NCBI RefSeq assembly: GCF_000421345.1
Contig: NZ_ATWV01000012.1
Location: 1-64,000, forward strand
DNA length: 64,000 bases
Direction: 5' to 3'
Source of the DNA: Treponema bryantii NK4A124
GTDB taxonomy: Bacteria > Spirochaetota > Spirochaetia > Treponematales > Treponemataceae
Every line of letters begins with the position of its first letter. Within the stretch, counting starts at the first letter, position 1. A program made the translations under genes and the position numbers. This document shows, piece after piece, positions 7,301 to 17,600 of the stretch. Under the pieces are notes generated by a model. That model searched no databases. It was not told the origin of the DNA and was given only the letters and a program-made list of their open reading frames with translations.

Positions 7301-8890
7301 TTACTTTATCAAGCTATGATATTCCTGTAGAGACTTAACTCCACCCTCACCACCGTTACCGTTCTTAACACTCTCAATTCCCTTTACAGCGGCAACGCCA
7401 CCAGCGAGAGTTGTGATGTAAGGAACCTTGTACTTCAAACAAGCTTTGCGAATTGTTTTGCGGTCTTCGGCGTAGTTGCGTTTTGCTTTTGGTGTGTTGA
7501 TTACCAGGCAAACTTCCTTGTTCATAATCATATCTACTACGTCTGGGCGGCCGGCGCCAATCTTGTTTACAACGTCGCACTTAATTCCGTTTGCGTTGTA
7601 GAAGTCTGCTGTGCCCTGTGTTCCAACCAGTGTAAAGCCGAGGTTCTTCAAAGTCTTTCCGATTTCGAGAACCTGATCCTTCTGGCCTTCCTTGTTGCTG
7701 AGGGAAATAAGAACCTTCTTGTTTTCCCAGGCAGCCGGTGCGTGTGGAAGTTCACTTCCGGCAGCTTCCTGTGACTTGTAGAATGCCAGTGGGAAATTTT
7801 CAGCAAGACCAAGAACTTCACCAGTAGAACGCATTTCAGGTCCGAGGATTGGGTCAACTCCAGGGAAGCGTGCCCATGGTAATACAGCCTCTTTTGCTCC
7901 GTAGTAAGGAATCTTCTTGTCTTTGAGGCCGAGTGATTCAAGTGATTCACCAAGCATCATACGTGTTGCAAGGCGAGCCATCTGAGTGTCACAAACTTTT
8001 GATACGAGAGGAACTGTTCGAGATGCACGAGGATTTGCTTCGATTACATAAACCTTTCCGTTTTCAATTGCGTACTGCATGTTCATCAAACCGCAAACGT
8101 GCAATGACTCAGCAATCTTCTTTGTATATTCTTTGATTGTAGCAAGGTTATCAGCAGGGATGCTTACAGGAGGAATTACACAAGCCGAGTCACCTGAGTG
8201 AATACCTGCAAGCTCAACGTGCTCCATAACAGCAGGGATGTAAACGTGTGTGCTGTCTGCAAGAGCGTCGGCTTCACATTCAAGCGCGTTCTTCAAGAAG
8301 CGGTCAATCAAAAGTGGACGGTCAGGAGTTACACCAACAGCTTTTTCAACATATTCCTTCAAAGTTGCTTCATCATAAATTACTTCCATTCCGCGTCCGC
8401 CAAGAACGAAAGAAGGACGAATCATAATCGGGTAGCCGATCTTATCTGCACAGGCCTTGGCTTCATTAAAGTCAATTGCCATTCCACTTTCTGGCATTGG
8501 GATTTCCAATTTCTCCATCATGTGGCGGAAGAGGTCGCGGTCTTCAGCTATGTCGATTGAGTCAATGCTTGTTCCCAGGATGTTTACACCGTTTTCCTGA
8601 AGTTCACGGGCAATGTTAAGTGGAGTCTGTCCACCAAACTGTACGATAACTCCGAATGGCTTTTCTTTTTCGTAAATCTGAAGAACGTCTTCAGTTGTAA
8701 CTGGCTCAAAGTAAAGTTTATCAGAAGTATCATAGTCTGTAGAAACAGTTTCAGGGTTACAGTTTACGATGATTGTTTCGTAGCCCATTTCTTTAAGCTG
8801 CATTGCGGCATGACAACAGCAGTAGTCAAACTCAATACCCTGACCAATTCTGTTAGGACCACCGCCCAAAATCATAATCTTTTGATTCAT
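7301..8890 (-). pseudogene. carB: carB 3' fragment 2 (second half of carbamoyl-phosphate synthase large chain)
   Basis: In-frame copy of CarB from about residue 557 (IMILGGGPNRIGQGIEFDY, the start of the second synthetase half) to the C-terminus: second pre-ATP-grasp, ATP-grasp and MGS-like domains, 529 aa from an ATG at 8890. The N-terminal half is absent. Homology to the intact gene stops at about 8881, and repeat DNA with a run of nine G follows. The frame is open, so a half-protein could be made, but no ribosome-binding site precedes the ATG. Sequence is closer to fragment 1 than to the intact carB (shared LAENFPLAFYKSQ versus LAETFPLAFYKAE). Confidence 0.9.
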
Positions 8891-9060
8891 AAAGATGATG
8901 GGGGGGGGAGGCCTTCCCCCTGGGTTCAGCCGCGAGTCGCTCCACAAGTGTCAAAGTAAACTTTGCCACTTGTTCCGCTTTGTCGCGTCTTCACCACACC
9001 CCTTTCTCCTAGGGCTCCGCCCTAAGACCCGCATGGTAAATTGCTGTCGCAATTTGCTAT
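8891..9060. repeat. module B boundary: triple-hairpin repeat ending in shared 60-bp sequence R
   Basis: Joins the broken 5' end of carB fragment 2 to the end of the 9057 gene. Contains a G9 run (8900-8908), a GGGGGAGG / CCTTCCCCC hairpin, a long hairpin ACAAGTG-t-CAAAGT / ACTTTG-c-CACTTGT (about 8950-8980) and the R sequence 9001-9060, which is nearly identical to 1481-1540. Confidence 0.85.
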
Positions 9061-10127
9061 AAATATTCAAAAAAATTTAACTCATTAGAAAGATCATATT
9101 CTCTATCTATTATTGTCTTATAAAAATGATGCTGTAATTTTTTTCGATCATCTGATGGTATCTTTCTCCAAAAATCTTCAGAAATATAAAAGTTATCACA
9201 GTTTCTGATAATACAATCTGTTATAAAACATTCAAGTTCATAATCTTTTGATTCAAACCTCCGAAGAAAAGCCTTTAATTCATTTGTTTGTTCTTTCAGA
9301 ACTGAATAAAAAATTTTTGTATGACCATCATTTGGAATTATAGTCATAGCACAGTATAACGGCATTTCTTTTGTTATATCCTTTTTATATATAATATCTT
9401 CTGTTGCTCCTTGTACTGCAAAAAAACTTTCTGCAAATAAAGATAATTGTTTTTGAATTTCTATATATCTATAATCAAATAATTGTTCATACTTTTTATG
9501 TTGTAATAATTCGTCGCATTTAACCTTCAAACATTCTAACCAATGTAATTCACAATATCCTTGATATGCTTCCAGTATTGCAAAGAATTGGGCATAATCA
9601 TTTAATTCTTCGTGATTATTTATTTGTGATAAAAACTTTTTTATTGTATTAGAAGATTCCTTTGCTTTTACATACTCTCTGCAAATAGCTCTATAGGTTA
9701 ATAAAAACATTTGTTCATTATCTGTAGATAACAATGGCCGTAAATTATTTTCTATTGGATAGAAAATCTCAGAATCATGTTTATTACAAAATCCAAGAAA
9801 TGTACTTGCTTCAGATGTCGGTATGGGTTTTACAATTTTTTTAAATTCCATTTTACTAATATCAAATCCAAAATGCAGAATTTCTTTATTCGGATTAGAA
9901 ATTGTATTTAATAAAGCGTGTTGAATAGAATGTGAAGCTATCGCTTCTTCTATGCATTTGGGGTAAATACATTTAGAGTGTTTTGAAGGTTTTATTGACG
10001 TAAAGAAAGCTCCTGTAAGCTTGTTACGAATTTCCTTTGGCTGCAGGTATTTTTCAGGTATATTATTTAAAACATCTGGATTAGTTTTAATTGTTTGAAC
10101 AACTCTATTTAATTCTTCAATATTCAT
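9057..10127 (-). CDS. uncharacterised Cys/His-motif protein
   Basis: A 356-aa protein with a strong ribosome-binding site (AAAGGAGAAAT-ATG). The N-terminal third has an ordered set of possible metal or catalytic residues: CIYPKC (about 54-59), ASHSIQ (about 65-70) and GFCNKHDSEIF (about 110-120), followed by an all-helical C-terminal region. This C-x4-C / SHxIQ / FCxxHD pattern looks conserved-protein-like, but I cannot name the family. It is the last gene of module B, and its stop codon lies in the boundary repeat R, like that of toxN in module A. It lies 29 bp downstream of VapC on the same strand. Confidence 0.6.
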   Translation of the reverse strand: MNIEELNRVVQTIKTNPDVLNNIPEKYLQPKEIRNKLTGAFFTSIKPSKHSKCIYPKCIEEAIASHSIQHALLNTISNPNKEILHFGFDISKMEFKKIVKPIPTSEASTFLGFCNKHDSEIFYPIENNLRPLLSTDNEQMFLLTYRAICREYVKAKESSNTIKKFLSQINNHEELNDYAQFFAILEAYQGYCELHWLECLKVKCDELLQHKKYEQLFDYRYIEIQKQLSLFAESFFAVQGATEDIIYKKDITKEMPLYCAMTIIPNDGHTKIFYSVLKEQTNELKAFLRRFESKDYELECFITDCIIRNCDNFYISEDFWRKIPSDDRKKLQHHFYKTIIDREYDLSNELNFFEYL

Positions 10128-10156
10128 ATTTCTCCTTTGAAATTCTGAAAAAGGCT

Positions 10157-10561
10157 TTACTCCACCACCCAGTCTTCTATCTTCAATCCTTTAACTCTAG
10201 AAAATTCGTCAATATTATGTGTCACAAGAATTGCATTTTCACTTAATGCTGTAGCGGCTATTAGTAAGTCATTTGCACCTATTGTTTGTCCGGTCTTTTC
10301 TAAATCCCCTCTGATTTCTGCATACTCATAAGTCATTTTATCTGAAAAATCGACAACATCAAAAGGCCTAAGAAATTTCTCGACTTTATTTGTTGTTTGT
10401 TCACGTGTTTGACTTTTAAATGCCCCCAATAACAATTCACCTTTTACTATAGCTGAAATCTTTATATTCTTGGGAGAAATGGAAAGAAATTTTTCCCTTA
10501 CCGATGAGAATTTTCCATTCATAAAGTAAATACATGTATTTGAATCTACAAAATAAATCAT
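10157..10561 (-). CDS. vapC: VapC-type PIN-domain toxin
   Basis: A 134-aa PIN ribonuclease: first acidic residue in the opening MIYFVDSNTCIYFM, Glu in KGELLLGA, and acidic residues in GANDLLIAATAL and HNIDEF, the usual order of the PIN active site. VapC proteins cut tRNA or rRNA and are neutralised by VapB. The ATG overlaps the stop of the upstream antitoxin gene (ATGA), as is typical of the operon. Confidence 0.9.
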   Translation of the reverse strand: MIYFVDSNTCIYFMNGKFSSVREKFLSISPKNIKISAIVKGELLLGAFKSQTREQTTNKVEKFLRPFDVVDFSDKMTYEYAEIRGDLEKTGQTIGANDLLIAATALSENAILVTHNIDEFSRVKGLKIEDWVVE

Positions 10562-10779
10562 AAAGACTCCCTTGTTTCAAGAGTTGGCTGAACAGGACGT
10601 TCAAAAGAAGTATCTGAAACGGATCCAAATAATTCCGCCCAGTCTTCTGGATAACGAGGTTCTATTCTATTCATTAATTGTGAAACAACCCATTTTGAAA
10701 GAGACATTTTTTCAGCATGAGCCTCTCTTTCTATTTTTTGAAACTGCTCTTGTGTTACATATAGAGATAACTGTGGCAT
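10558..10779 (-). CDS. vapB: VapB-type ribbon-helix-helix antitoxin
   Basis: A 73-aa protein; the N-terminal MPQLSLYVTQEQFQKIEREA...MSLSKWVVSQL fits a ribbon-helix-helix DNA-binding domain, and the C-terminal tail (WAELFGSVSD...) would wrap the toxin. Strong ribosome-binding site (CAGGAGGTGCAAGT-ATG). Direct repeats AAATATACTTG lie in the AT-rich promoter region (about 10830-10852) and are candidate autoregulatory sites. Confidence 0.85.
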   Translation of the reverse strand: MPQLSLYVTQEQFQKIEREAHAEKMSLSKWVVSQLMNRIEPRYPEDWAELFGSVSDTSFERPVQPTLETRESL

Positions 10780-10871
10780 ACTTGCACCTCCTGTTTATAT
10801 ATAATAATAGAATATAAATATTTTTAATACAAGTATATTTGCAAGTATATTTAATTATAATATAGGTAATA

Positions 10872-10905
10872 TAAAAAAGACTGCTTTCTCAAAAAGCAGT
10901 CTTTG
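10872..10905 (-). terminator. bidirectional-type hairpin upstream of vapB
   Basis: AAAGACTGCTTT / AAGCAGTCTTT with a T-run on the minus strand. It lies between the vapB promoter and the 3' end of the LRR gene, which is transcribed towards it on the minus strand. Confidence 0.75.
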
Positions 10906-10929
10906 AAATCTTTTAATTAAATAATTTTT

Positions 10930-12465
10930 CTAAAATGCATTTTCAGGTAGTCCCATTTTCAATAAAGTTCGTTTTACTTTCAGTCCAACTGGGCAATTAC
11001 CAAATGCTTTTACGGCAGACCAAGGATCCGTTACCAATCTTGTATAAGACTGTAATGCCGCTCCTAAACCAAGAAGATCTTCATCTGGATCAATTTGTAA
11101 TTTTGCCTTTTTATATAAATCTTCAAGTGTATCTACATCTGCAATTGGAATTCCCGCAAACGAAATGTCCGATAATGATGTGCAGTCATTAAATGCATAT
11201 GCACCAAATTTTCTCATCGTAGAAGGAATACTTAATTTTTTGAGATTATGACATTCTGCAAAACATTTTGGAGCAATATAAGTACAGCCTTCTTCAAAAA
11301 TAACTTCTTCTAATAAATCTGATTTCAAGAAAGCATTATCTTCCTGTGTAATGCAATATTCCAAACTAAACTTGTTGTAAGGGGTATGATACTGGAATCC
11401 CCAGTCCTTATAAACAGAAATCTTTTTAATCTTATTATCAGAAAATGCGTCAAAGCAAATCGTAAGTTCCTTTCTAGGAAGATTTAATTCATGTATTTCA
11501 TTATATCTAAATGCGTTTACGCCAATTCTAGAAAGTTTTGAATCTTTTCCGAAGTTTAATTTTTCAATTCCTAATCCAACACAGGCATTATCAGATATAG
11601 TTGTTACAGATTTAGGTATCGTAACATTCTTGAATTTTGCATTATTTAGTGACTGCAATGAATATATTGTTCCCACAGGAATTCCTTCTATCTTTTCTGG
11701 AACAACAAGAGTGTCAACTGATTCTCCTAGATAACAAATAATTGCCAAATCTCCGCTCTTATCCATATAGTAGGCATATAAATCAGTTTTATATACATCA
11801 CTATATCCAAGATATTCATTTATCTTATCAGCACTTAATTTTAAATCATCAATTTTTTTCTGATAAGCTCTTCTTTCTTCCTCTGCCTTACGTTCAGCAG
11901 CAAGTCTCTCTTCTTCAGCTTTTCGTTCAGCTGCTAATCTTTCTTGTTCTGCTTTTTCTTCAGCTTCAATTCTCTCTTTTTCAGTAGTTAATTGTATAAC
12001 TCGTTTATTTAATTCCAAAGTTTCATCCTTCTGAAAATCAGAAAGTATTAGATTAAGATTTTTTCCATCACTTATTGCCTTGTAATTTAAAAATTTTCCA
12101 TCTTTGGAAACAACAAGAATACTGTCATAATTAGCCAATGGTCCATACTTTTGAGTTTTTTTATTTAGAGTGGCATTAGAGAAAGTTTCTCCTTCCAAAA
12201 CTAAAAACTTTATCAAAGCATTGTTGTACACAATTTCATGAGCGAGTGATTCTAATTGAAATTTATCAGACTTATTTTTAAAAATTATATATACCTCGTT
12301 AGTGTAATCAAAGTTTAAATCTCCTTTGCAAATCCGTTTCCCCTTTGAATCGAAATTCGAAATTTCTAATCCGAAATCCGTTTCCGTTATTTGCAAAGGT
12401 ATTTCCTTTGCAAAACAAGACAAAACCATCATTAATGAGATAATGATACTTAAATTTTTTTTCAT
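10930..12465 (-). CDS. BspA-type leucine-rich-repeat exported protein
   Basis: A 511-aa protein with a signal peptide (MKKNLSIIISLMMVLSCFA). Residues about 20-145 form a beta-rich domain, residues about 150-205 a charged coiled coil with repeated AEEERLAAERK units, and residues about 225-480 BspA-like leucine-rich repeats (IPKSVTTISDNACVG, KLSIPSTMRKFGAYAF). Such proteins are surface or periplasmic adhesins in treponemes. Ribosome-binding site CAGGAGG. It is divergent from an XRE regulator, and the shared 110-bp region holds palindromes. A toxin-antitoxin pair follows, so this is cargo of an accessory module. Confidence 0.8.
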   Translation of the reverse strand: MKKNLSIIISLMMVLSCFAKEIPLQITETDFGLEISNFDSKGKRICKGDLNFDYTNEVYIIFKNKSDKFQLESLAHEIVYNNALIKFLVLEGETFSNATLNKKTQKYGPLANYDSILVVSKDGKFLNYKAISDGKNLNLILSDFQKDETLELNKRVIQLTTEKERIEAEEKAEQERLAAERKAEEERLAAERKAEEERRAYQKKIDDLKLSADKINEYLGYSDVYKTDLYAYYMDKSGDLAIICYLGESVDTLVVPEKIEGIPVGTIYSLQSLNNAKFKNVTIPKSVTTISDNACVGLGIEKLNFGKDSKLSRIGVNAFRYNEIHELNLPRKELTICFDAFSDNKIKKISVYKDWGFQYHTPYNKFSLEYCITQEDNAFLKSDLLEEVIFEEGCTYIAPKCFAECHNLKKLSIPSTMRKFGAYAFNDCTSLSDISFAGIPIADVDTLEDLYKKAKLQIDPDEDLLGLGAALQSYTRLVTDPWSAVKAFGNCPVGLKVKRTLLKMGLPENAF

Positions 12466-12479
12466 AAATTCCTCCTGTG

Positions 12480-12572
12480 CTATACGCTATTAGCGATATA
12501 TGTATAACTCTAATAAAGTTTTGTCAAATAGTCAATCTATTGGTGTAATAAACTATACACTAATGGAGTAGT
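12480..12572. promoter_or_regulatory. divergent promoter region with two related CTATAC palindromes
   Basis: Palindrome CGCTA-T-TAGCG (12485-12495) within CTATACGCTATTAGCGATA, and a related site ACTATACACTAATGGAGTAG at 12552-12571 that ends just before the XRE start. They share the half-site CTATACRCTA and are candidate operators for the XRE regulator. Confidence 0.5.
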
Positions 12573-12575
12573 ATC

Positions 12576-12899
12576 ATGGAAGAAATAGAAGTACGAAAAG
12601 TTTTTGCAGAAAATCTAAAAAAATTAAGAAAACAAAAAGGCTTGTCTCAACTTAAACTCTCAAATGAATTACAAATGGCATTTACATTTATCAATGATAT
12701 TGAAAATTGCAAGAAATGGGTTTCCCCTGAGACAATTGCACGATTTGCAACATTCTTTGATGTTCCTATTTCTACATTTTTTCAACTTGATTTAGAAGAA
12801 AAAAATAGTAAAAATGAAAAAATTGATTTTTTTGTAAAAACGATTGCTGAAGAAATATCAAAAACGATTGAAGATGTAGGAGAAAGATTTAAATCATAA
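12576..12899 (+). CDS. XRE-family HTH regulator
   Basis: A 107-aa protein; a classic helix-turn-helix domain at residues 9-66 (FAENLKKLRKQKGLSQLKLSNELQ...FINDIENCKKWVSPETIARFATFF) plus a short acidic tail. Probably controls itself and the divergent LRR gene through the palindromes between them. It is convergent with the three-gene cluster at 12943-14549. Confidence 0.85.
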   Translation: MEEIEVRKVFAENLKKLRKQKGLSQLKLSNELQMAFTFINDIENCKKWVSPETIARFATFFDVPISTFFQLDLEEKNSKNEKIDFFVKTIAEEISKTIEDVGERFKS

Positions 12900-12942
12900 A
12901 AAAATACAACGAATTTTTAATTAAAAGAAAAATAATAATAAA

Positions 12943-13503
12943 CTATTTTCCGTACTTTTTTATTTCTTCACTAGATATATTTGATGGAAGTCCAACACGC
13001 ATAAAGTATCTTGCAAAACTTTGAGCTAAATGTTCCTTATAAGGTGATAATAACCTGTATCTTGCTTTATCCTTTACTATAGCTTTTAAATAATTTTTTG
13101 GAACTGAAAAAATATGATGAAAACTTACACAATAAAAATCTTCCTCAGAATTATTATCCAATTGTAATTTGTTTAACAAATGATATGAAGGCTGATTGCC
13201 CTGTCTTAATTGTTCCCTAGCATTTGAACTATTAAAAAAAGGATTTTGTGCAATCAAGTCTTTTAGTGTACATATAGGACATAAAATAACAAAATCTATC
13301 TTTTCATTTTCTAAATCGCATGACTGAGAAAGAATAATACAATTTGTTTCAATATAATCCATTTGAATTGAAGTATCATTATCATCCAGCAGTGCTAAAT
13401 AATGCGTCTCCTGAGGTAATAATATTTTACAATTCTCAATAATATCACCTTGTTCAAGAGAAAGCTCATTATTTATAATTTGATACCAATTAGAAATTTC
13501 CAT
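12943..13503 (-). CDS. uncharacterised SQSCDL-motif protein (third gene of TIGR04255 cluster)
   Basis: A 186-aa protein of unknown function. The motif IILSQSCDLENEKIDFVILCPI (about residues 55-76) contains the Q-S-C-D core that recurs in a group of hypothetical proteins found beside accessory genes; the Cys and Asp could be catalytic or metal-binding. Later comes FHHIFSVPKNYLKAIV and a C-terminal SFARYFMRVGLP helix. It starts 8 bp after the 94-aa gene and so shares its operon with the TIGR04255 protein. Function unknown. Confidence 0.6.
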   Translation of the reverse strand: MEISNWYQIINNELSLEQGDIIENCKILLPQETHYLALLDDNDTSIQMDYIETNCIILSQSCDLENEKIDFVILCPICTLKDLIAQNPFFNSSNAREQLRQGNQPSYHLLNKLQLDNNSEEDFYCVSFHHIFSVPKNYLKAIVKDKARYRLLSPYKEHLAQSFARYFMRVGLPSNISSEEIKKYGK

Positions 13504-13511
13504 TTAAGCAA

Positions 13512-13796
13512 TTAAAACCATGCGAGAGTTCGCTTTCTTGCTCCATTTAATATTACATTTTTTTTACCTTGAATTGGTAAAGAAATTACATTTTCTGAAT
13601 TCAGATTATTTTGATTGAGCAAAGATGCATCCACAATAATTATATTATTATAAGTCTGTGGATTATTTATAATAGAAACATAGTTATTTGGCTTAGCATA
13701 ATTATTCCTATTATTTTCTATATGCTGCAAAGTGCCGGTAGAAAATGCAACAGAAAGAGCCAGTGTTCCAATCGTTAAAAATTTTTCATTATTCAT
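13512..13796 (-). CDS. small protein with one N-terminal hydrophobic segment
   Basis: A 94-aa protein; weak hydrophobic segment FLTIGTLALSVAFSTGTL at residues 5-22, then an Asn-rich middle. It may be membrane-anchored or exported. The ribosome-binding site TTAGGAGTTCTTT-ATG overlaps the stop of the TIGR04255 gene, so translation is coupled. Sandwiched in the three-gene cluster; role unknown. Confidence 0.6.
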   Translation of the reverse strand: MNNEKFLTIGTLALSVAFSTGTLQHIENNRNNYAKPNNYVSIINNPQTYNNIIIVDASLLNQNNLNSENVISLPIQGKKNVILNGARKRTLAWF

Positions 13797-13805
13797 AAAG
13801 AACTC

Positions 13806-14549
13806 CTAATATATTGGTTTAAGAGATTCCATGAACTGTTTGTTTAATAAATCAAAAAATGCCTTTTTCTCATTTTTATGCAACAACTCCAGATAGTTAC
13901 TATAATTTTTAGAGAATTCTTCCTTTGATAAAGTTTTTTGATAAACAGAATCAATATCTATCATCGAAGCAGATTTTGGTTGTTCTCCATTTATACTGAC
14001 CTGAACATTATTATTTAATTGGTAAATTAACGACATTCCATCTTCTAGTTGCTTTTCAATATGAGATGTATTTACATCCATTTTTGAAATTATTGTATCC
14101 CCCAGATTTATTTTCATTAAGGTCGCATCAAACAGAGATTCGGAGATAACATTTATATATCTTATTCCTATTCGCTGTACAGAAGTAATTGCATCTGTGT
14201 TTAAAATTGAATCCATGGCAGACTGCACAAATTCCTTAAATGCAGTCCATCCTTTATAATCTTTTGTATTTGAAAAAATTATTGATTTTGGACTTATTCC
14301 TATACTTAAATTATTATTTTCAAGTCTATAAAGAGGTTGAAACATAATATTTGGATCAGATTTTCTTATTTCTAAAGGAATCTGTAAAATTGGCTGTGGC
14401 TTTGGAACAAAAGATGCGTAATCTTTCTGTATACTATTATATATAACTCCAAAGATGGCTTCATCTAATAAAGATGAATTAAATCGAATTTCTAATACAG
14501 TTTCAATAAGAGGACATTTTTCTAATTTTTTTGGGAAAACATCTGCCAT
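13806..14549 (-). CDS. TIGR04255-family protein
   Basis: A 247-aa protein with the family's opening (KLEKCPLIETVLEIRFNS) and its conserved second block (GWTAFKEFV...ITSVQRIGIRYINVI). TIGR04255 proteins are sporadically distributed and biochemically uncharacterised, typical of accessory DNA. First gene of a tight operon with the 94-aa and 186-aa genes; ribosome-binding site AGAAGGAAATTA-ATG. Its operon starts 95 bp downstream of the carB stop, so module B begins here. Confidence 0.8.
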   Translation of the reverse strand: MADVFPKKLEKCPLIETVLEIRFNSSLLDEAIFGVIYNSIQKDYASFVPKPQPILQIPLEIRKSDPNIMFQPLYRLENNNLSIGISPKSIIFSNTKDYKGWTAFKEFVQSAMDSILNTDAITSVQRIGIRYINVISESLFDATLMKINLGDTIISKMDVNTSHIEKQLEDGMSLIYQLNNNVQVSINGEQPKSASMIDIDSVYQKTLSKEEFSKNYSNYLELLHKNEKKAFFDLLNKQFMESLKPIY

Positions 14550-14644
14550 TAATTTCCTTCTCTAATTATACAACAATTATAAATTAAAGATGTAACAATA
14601 TCTAGTATAATATCGGATATTGCCACATCTAAAATAAACATGAA

Positions 14645-17600
14645 TTATTTAATTAAGCTGTGGTACTCCTGCAGAGACTTAACTCCACCCTCACCACCGT
14701 TACCGTTCTTAACTGACTCAATACCCTTAACAGCAGCAAGTGCACCGGCGAGTGTTGTGATGTAAGAAACCTTGTATTTCAAACATGCCTTGCGGATTGT
14801 CTTGCGGTCTTCGGCGTAGTTGCGCTTGGCTTTTGGAGTGTTGATTACCAGGCATACGTCCTTGTTCATAATCATGTCGACTACGTCAGGGCGGCCGGCA
14901 CCGATTTTGTTTACAACGTCGCACTTGATTCCGTTGGCATTGTAGAAGTCGGCAGTGCCTTGAGTTCCAACCAGAGTAAAGCCGAGGTCTTTCAAAGTCT
15001 TACCGATAAAGAGAACCTGATCCTTCTGGCCTTCCTTGTTGCTGAGGGAGATAAGTACCTTCTTGTTTTCCCAGGCAGCAGGTGCGTGTGGGAGTTCTGA
15101 ACCGGCGGCTTCCTCGGCTTTGTAGAAAGCGAGTGGGAAGGTTTCGGCAAGACCAAGTACTTCACCTGTTGAACGCATTTCCGGTCCAAGGATTGGGTCT
15201 ACGCCAGGGAAGCGGCTCCATGGAAGAACGGCTTCCTTTGCACCGTAGTAAGGAATCTTCTTGTCTTTCAAACCGAGAGATTCAAGAGATTCTCCCAACA
15301 TCATGCGGGTTGCCAATCTTGCCATCTGTGTATCACAAACCTTTGATACAAGAGGAACTGTACGGCTGGCACGAGGGTTAGCTTCAATTACATAAACCTT
15401 TCCGTCTTCGATTGCGTACTGCATGTTCATCAAACCGCAGACATGGAGGTTTTCTGCAATCTTCTTTGTATATTCTTTGATTGTGTCCAGGTTGTTCTGT
15501 GGAATAGAAACTGGAGGAATTACACAGGCAGAGTCACCTGAGTGAATACCAGCAAGCTCAACGTGCTCCATTACGGCAGGAATGTAAACGTGAGTTGAGT
15601 CAGCCAAAGCATCAGCTTCGCACTCAAGCGCATTCTTAAGGAAGCGGTCGATCAAAAGCGGGCGGTCTGGAGTTACACCAACAGCCTTTTCAACATATTC
15701 CTTCAAAGTTGCTTCATCATAAATTACTTCCATTCCGCGTCCGCCCAAAACGAAACTTGGACGAATCATAATCGGGTAACCAATCTTATCAGCACAAGCC
15801 TTAGCTTCATTAAAGTCAATTGCCATTCCGCTTTCCGGCATCGGGATTTCCAGTTTTTCCATCATGTGGCGGAAGAGGTCGCGGTCTTCGGCGATGTCGA
15901 TAGAGTCGATGCTTGTACCCAGGATGTTTACGCCATTTTCCTGAAGTTCGCGTGCAATGTTAAGTGGAGTCTGTCCACCAAACTGTACGATAACTCCAAA
16001 TGGCTTTTCCTTTTCATAAATCTGAAGAACGTCTTCTGTAGTAACTGGTTCAAAGTAGAGCTTGTCAGAAGTATCATAGTCAGTAGAAACAGTCTCAGGG
16101 TTGCAGTTTACGATGATTGTCTCATAGCCGAGTTCCTTGAGCTGCATAGCCGCATGACAGCAGCAGTAGTCAAACTCAATACCCTGACCAATTCTGTTTG
16201 GACCACCACCCAAAATCATAATCTTCTTCTTGTTGTCTGTTGCAACAGAAGTGTCTTTTTCTGCATTGTAAGTTGAGTAATAGTAGCAGGCGTTTTCAAC
16301 ACCGCTTACAGGAACGCGGAGCCATGCTTCTTTAATACCAAGCTCGTTGCGGCGTTTGCGGATATCTTTTTCTGCAACCTTAAGGATTTTTGAAAGGTAC
16401 TTGTCGCTGAAACCGTCTTTCTTAGCCTGAATCAAAAGCTTATCTTCCGGAACGCGTCCAGGGTTCTTAAGCATTTCCTCTTCCAAATCAACAAGCTCTT
16501 TCATCTGCTGGAGGAAGAACTCTTTAACGTATGTGATTTCAGAAAGCTTAGAAAGTGGAACACCCTTACGGATTGCTTCGTAAAGCTGGAAGTAGCGCTC
16601 GCTCGAAGCAGTCTTAAGCATTTCGCAAAGTTCATCAGCGCTCTTCTTATTAAAGTCTTTTGCAAAACCAAGACCGCTGCGGCCGTTTTCCAAACCACGG
16701 ATAGCCTTCTGGAAAGTTTCTTTAAAGTTTTTACCAATGGCCATAACTTCACCAACGGCCTTCATAGAAGTTCCAAGTTCATCTTTTGTTCCGCGGAACT
16801 TTTCAAAAGCCCAGCGGGCAAACTTAAGAACAACGTAGTCTCCATCAGGAGCGCCGCCCAAAGTGTATTTTTCAAGAGTGCCGTCACGCCAGTAAGGAAT
16901 CTCGTCGAGTGTGAGTCCAGAAGCCAGTTTTGCAGAAACAAGAGCGATTGGGAAACCAGTTGCCTTAGAAGCCAAAGCAGAAGAACGAGATGTACGTGGG
17001 TTAATCTCAATGATAACAACGCGGCCAGTCTTAGGATTGTGAGCAAACTGAACGTTAGTACCACCGATAACACCGATGTTCTCAACAATCTTAAATGCCA
17101 TTTCCTGGAGCTTCTTTTCCAGGTCCTTATCAATTGTCATGAAAGGAGCGGCACAGAAAGAGTCACCAGTATGAACGCCAACTGCATCAATATTTTCAAT
17201 AGTACAGATTGCAACCATCTGATTCTTAGAGTCGCGTACAACTTCAACTTCAAGCTCTTCCCAACCAAGAATAGACTCTTCAATCAAACACTGGTGAGTC
17301 ATAGAAAGATCCAGACCATTAGCAACAATAGTGCGCAGCTCTTCAACATTGTAGCAGAAACCGCCACCCTGACCGCCCATAGTGTAAGCCGGTCTAACAA
17401 CCAGAGGGAAGCCAATTTCTTCAGCAATCTTTTCAGCACCTTCAACAGTGTGACAGATTCCCGAGCGAGGAGTGTCGATTCCAAGCGACTTCATAGTCTC
17501 CTTGAAAATCTCACGGTCCTCACCGCGCTCAATAGCATCAAGGTTTACACCAATAACTTTTACACCGTATTTATCAAGAACGCCGGCCTTGTTCAATTCC

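Noticed and set aside
7301-8890. carB fragment 2 as a functional half-size carbamoyl-phosphate synthase
   Set aside because: It lacks the N-terminal synthetase half and a ribosome-binding site, and it is 5'-broken at repeat DNA; a displaced fragment is simpler.
1481-9060. Integron cassettes with attC sites
   Set aside because: The repeats follow gene stops as attC sites do, but they lack GTTRRRY/RYYYAAC ends, genes are in multi-gene units in both orientations, and no integrase is seen.
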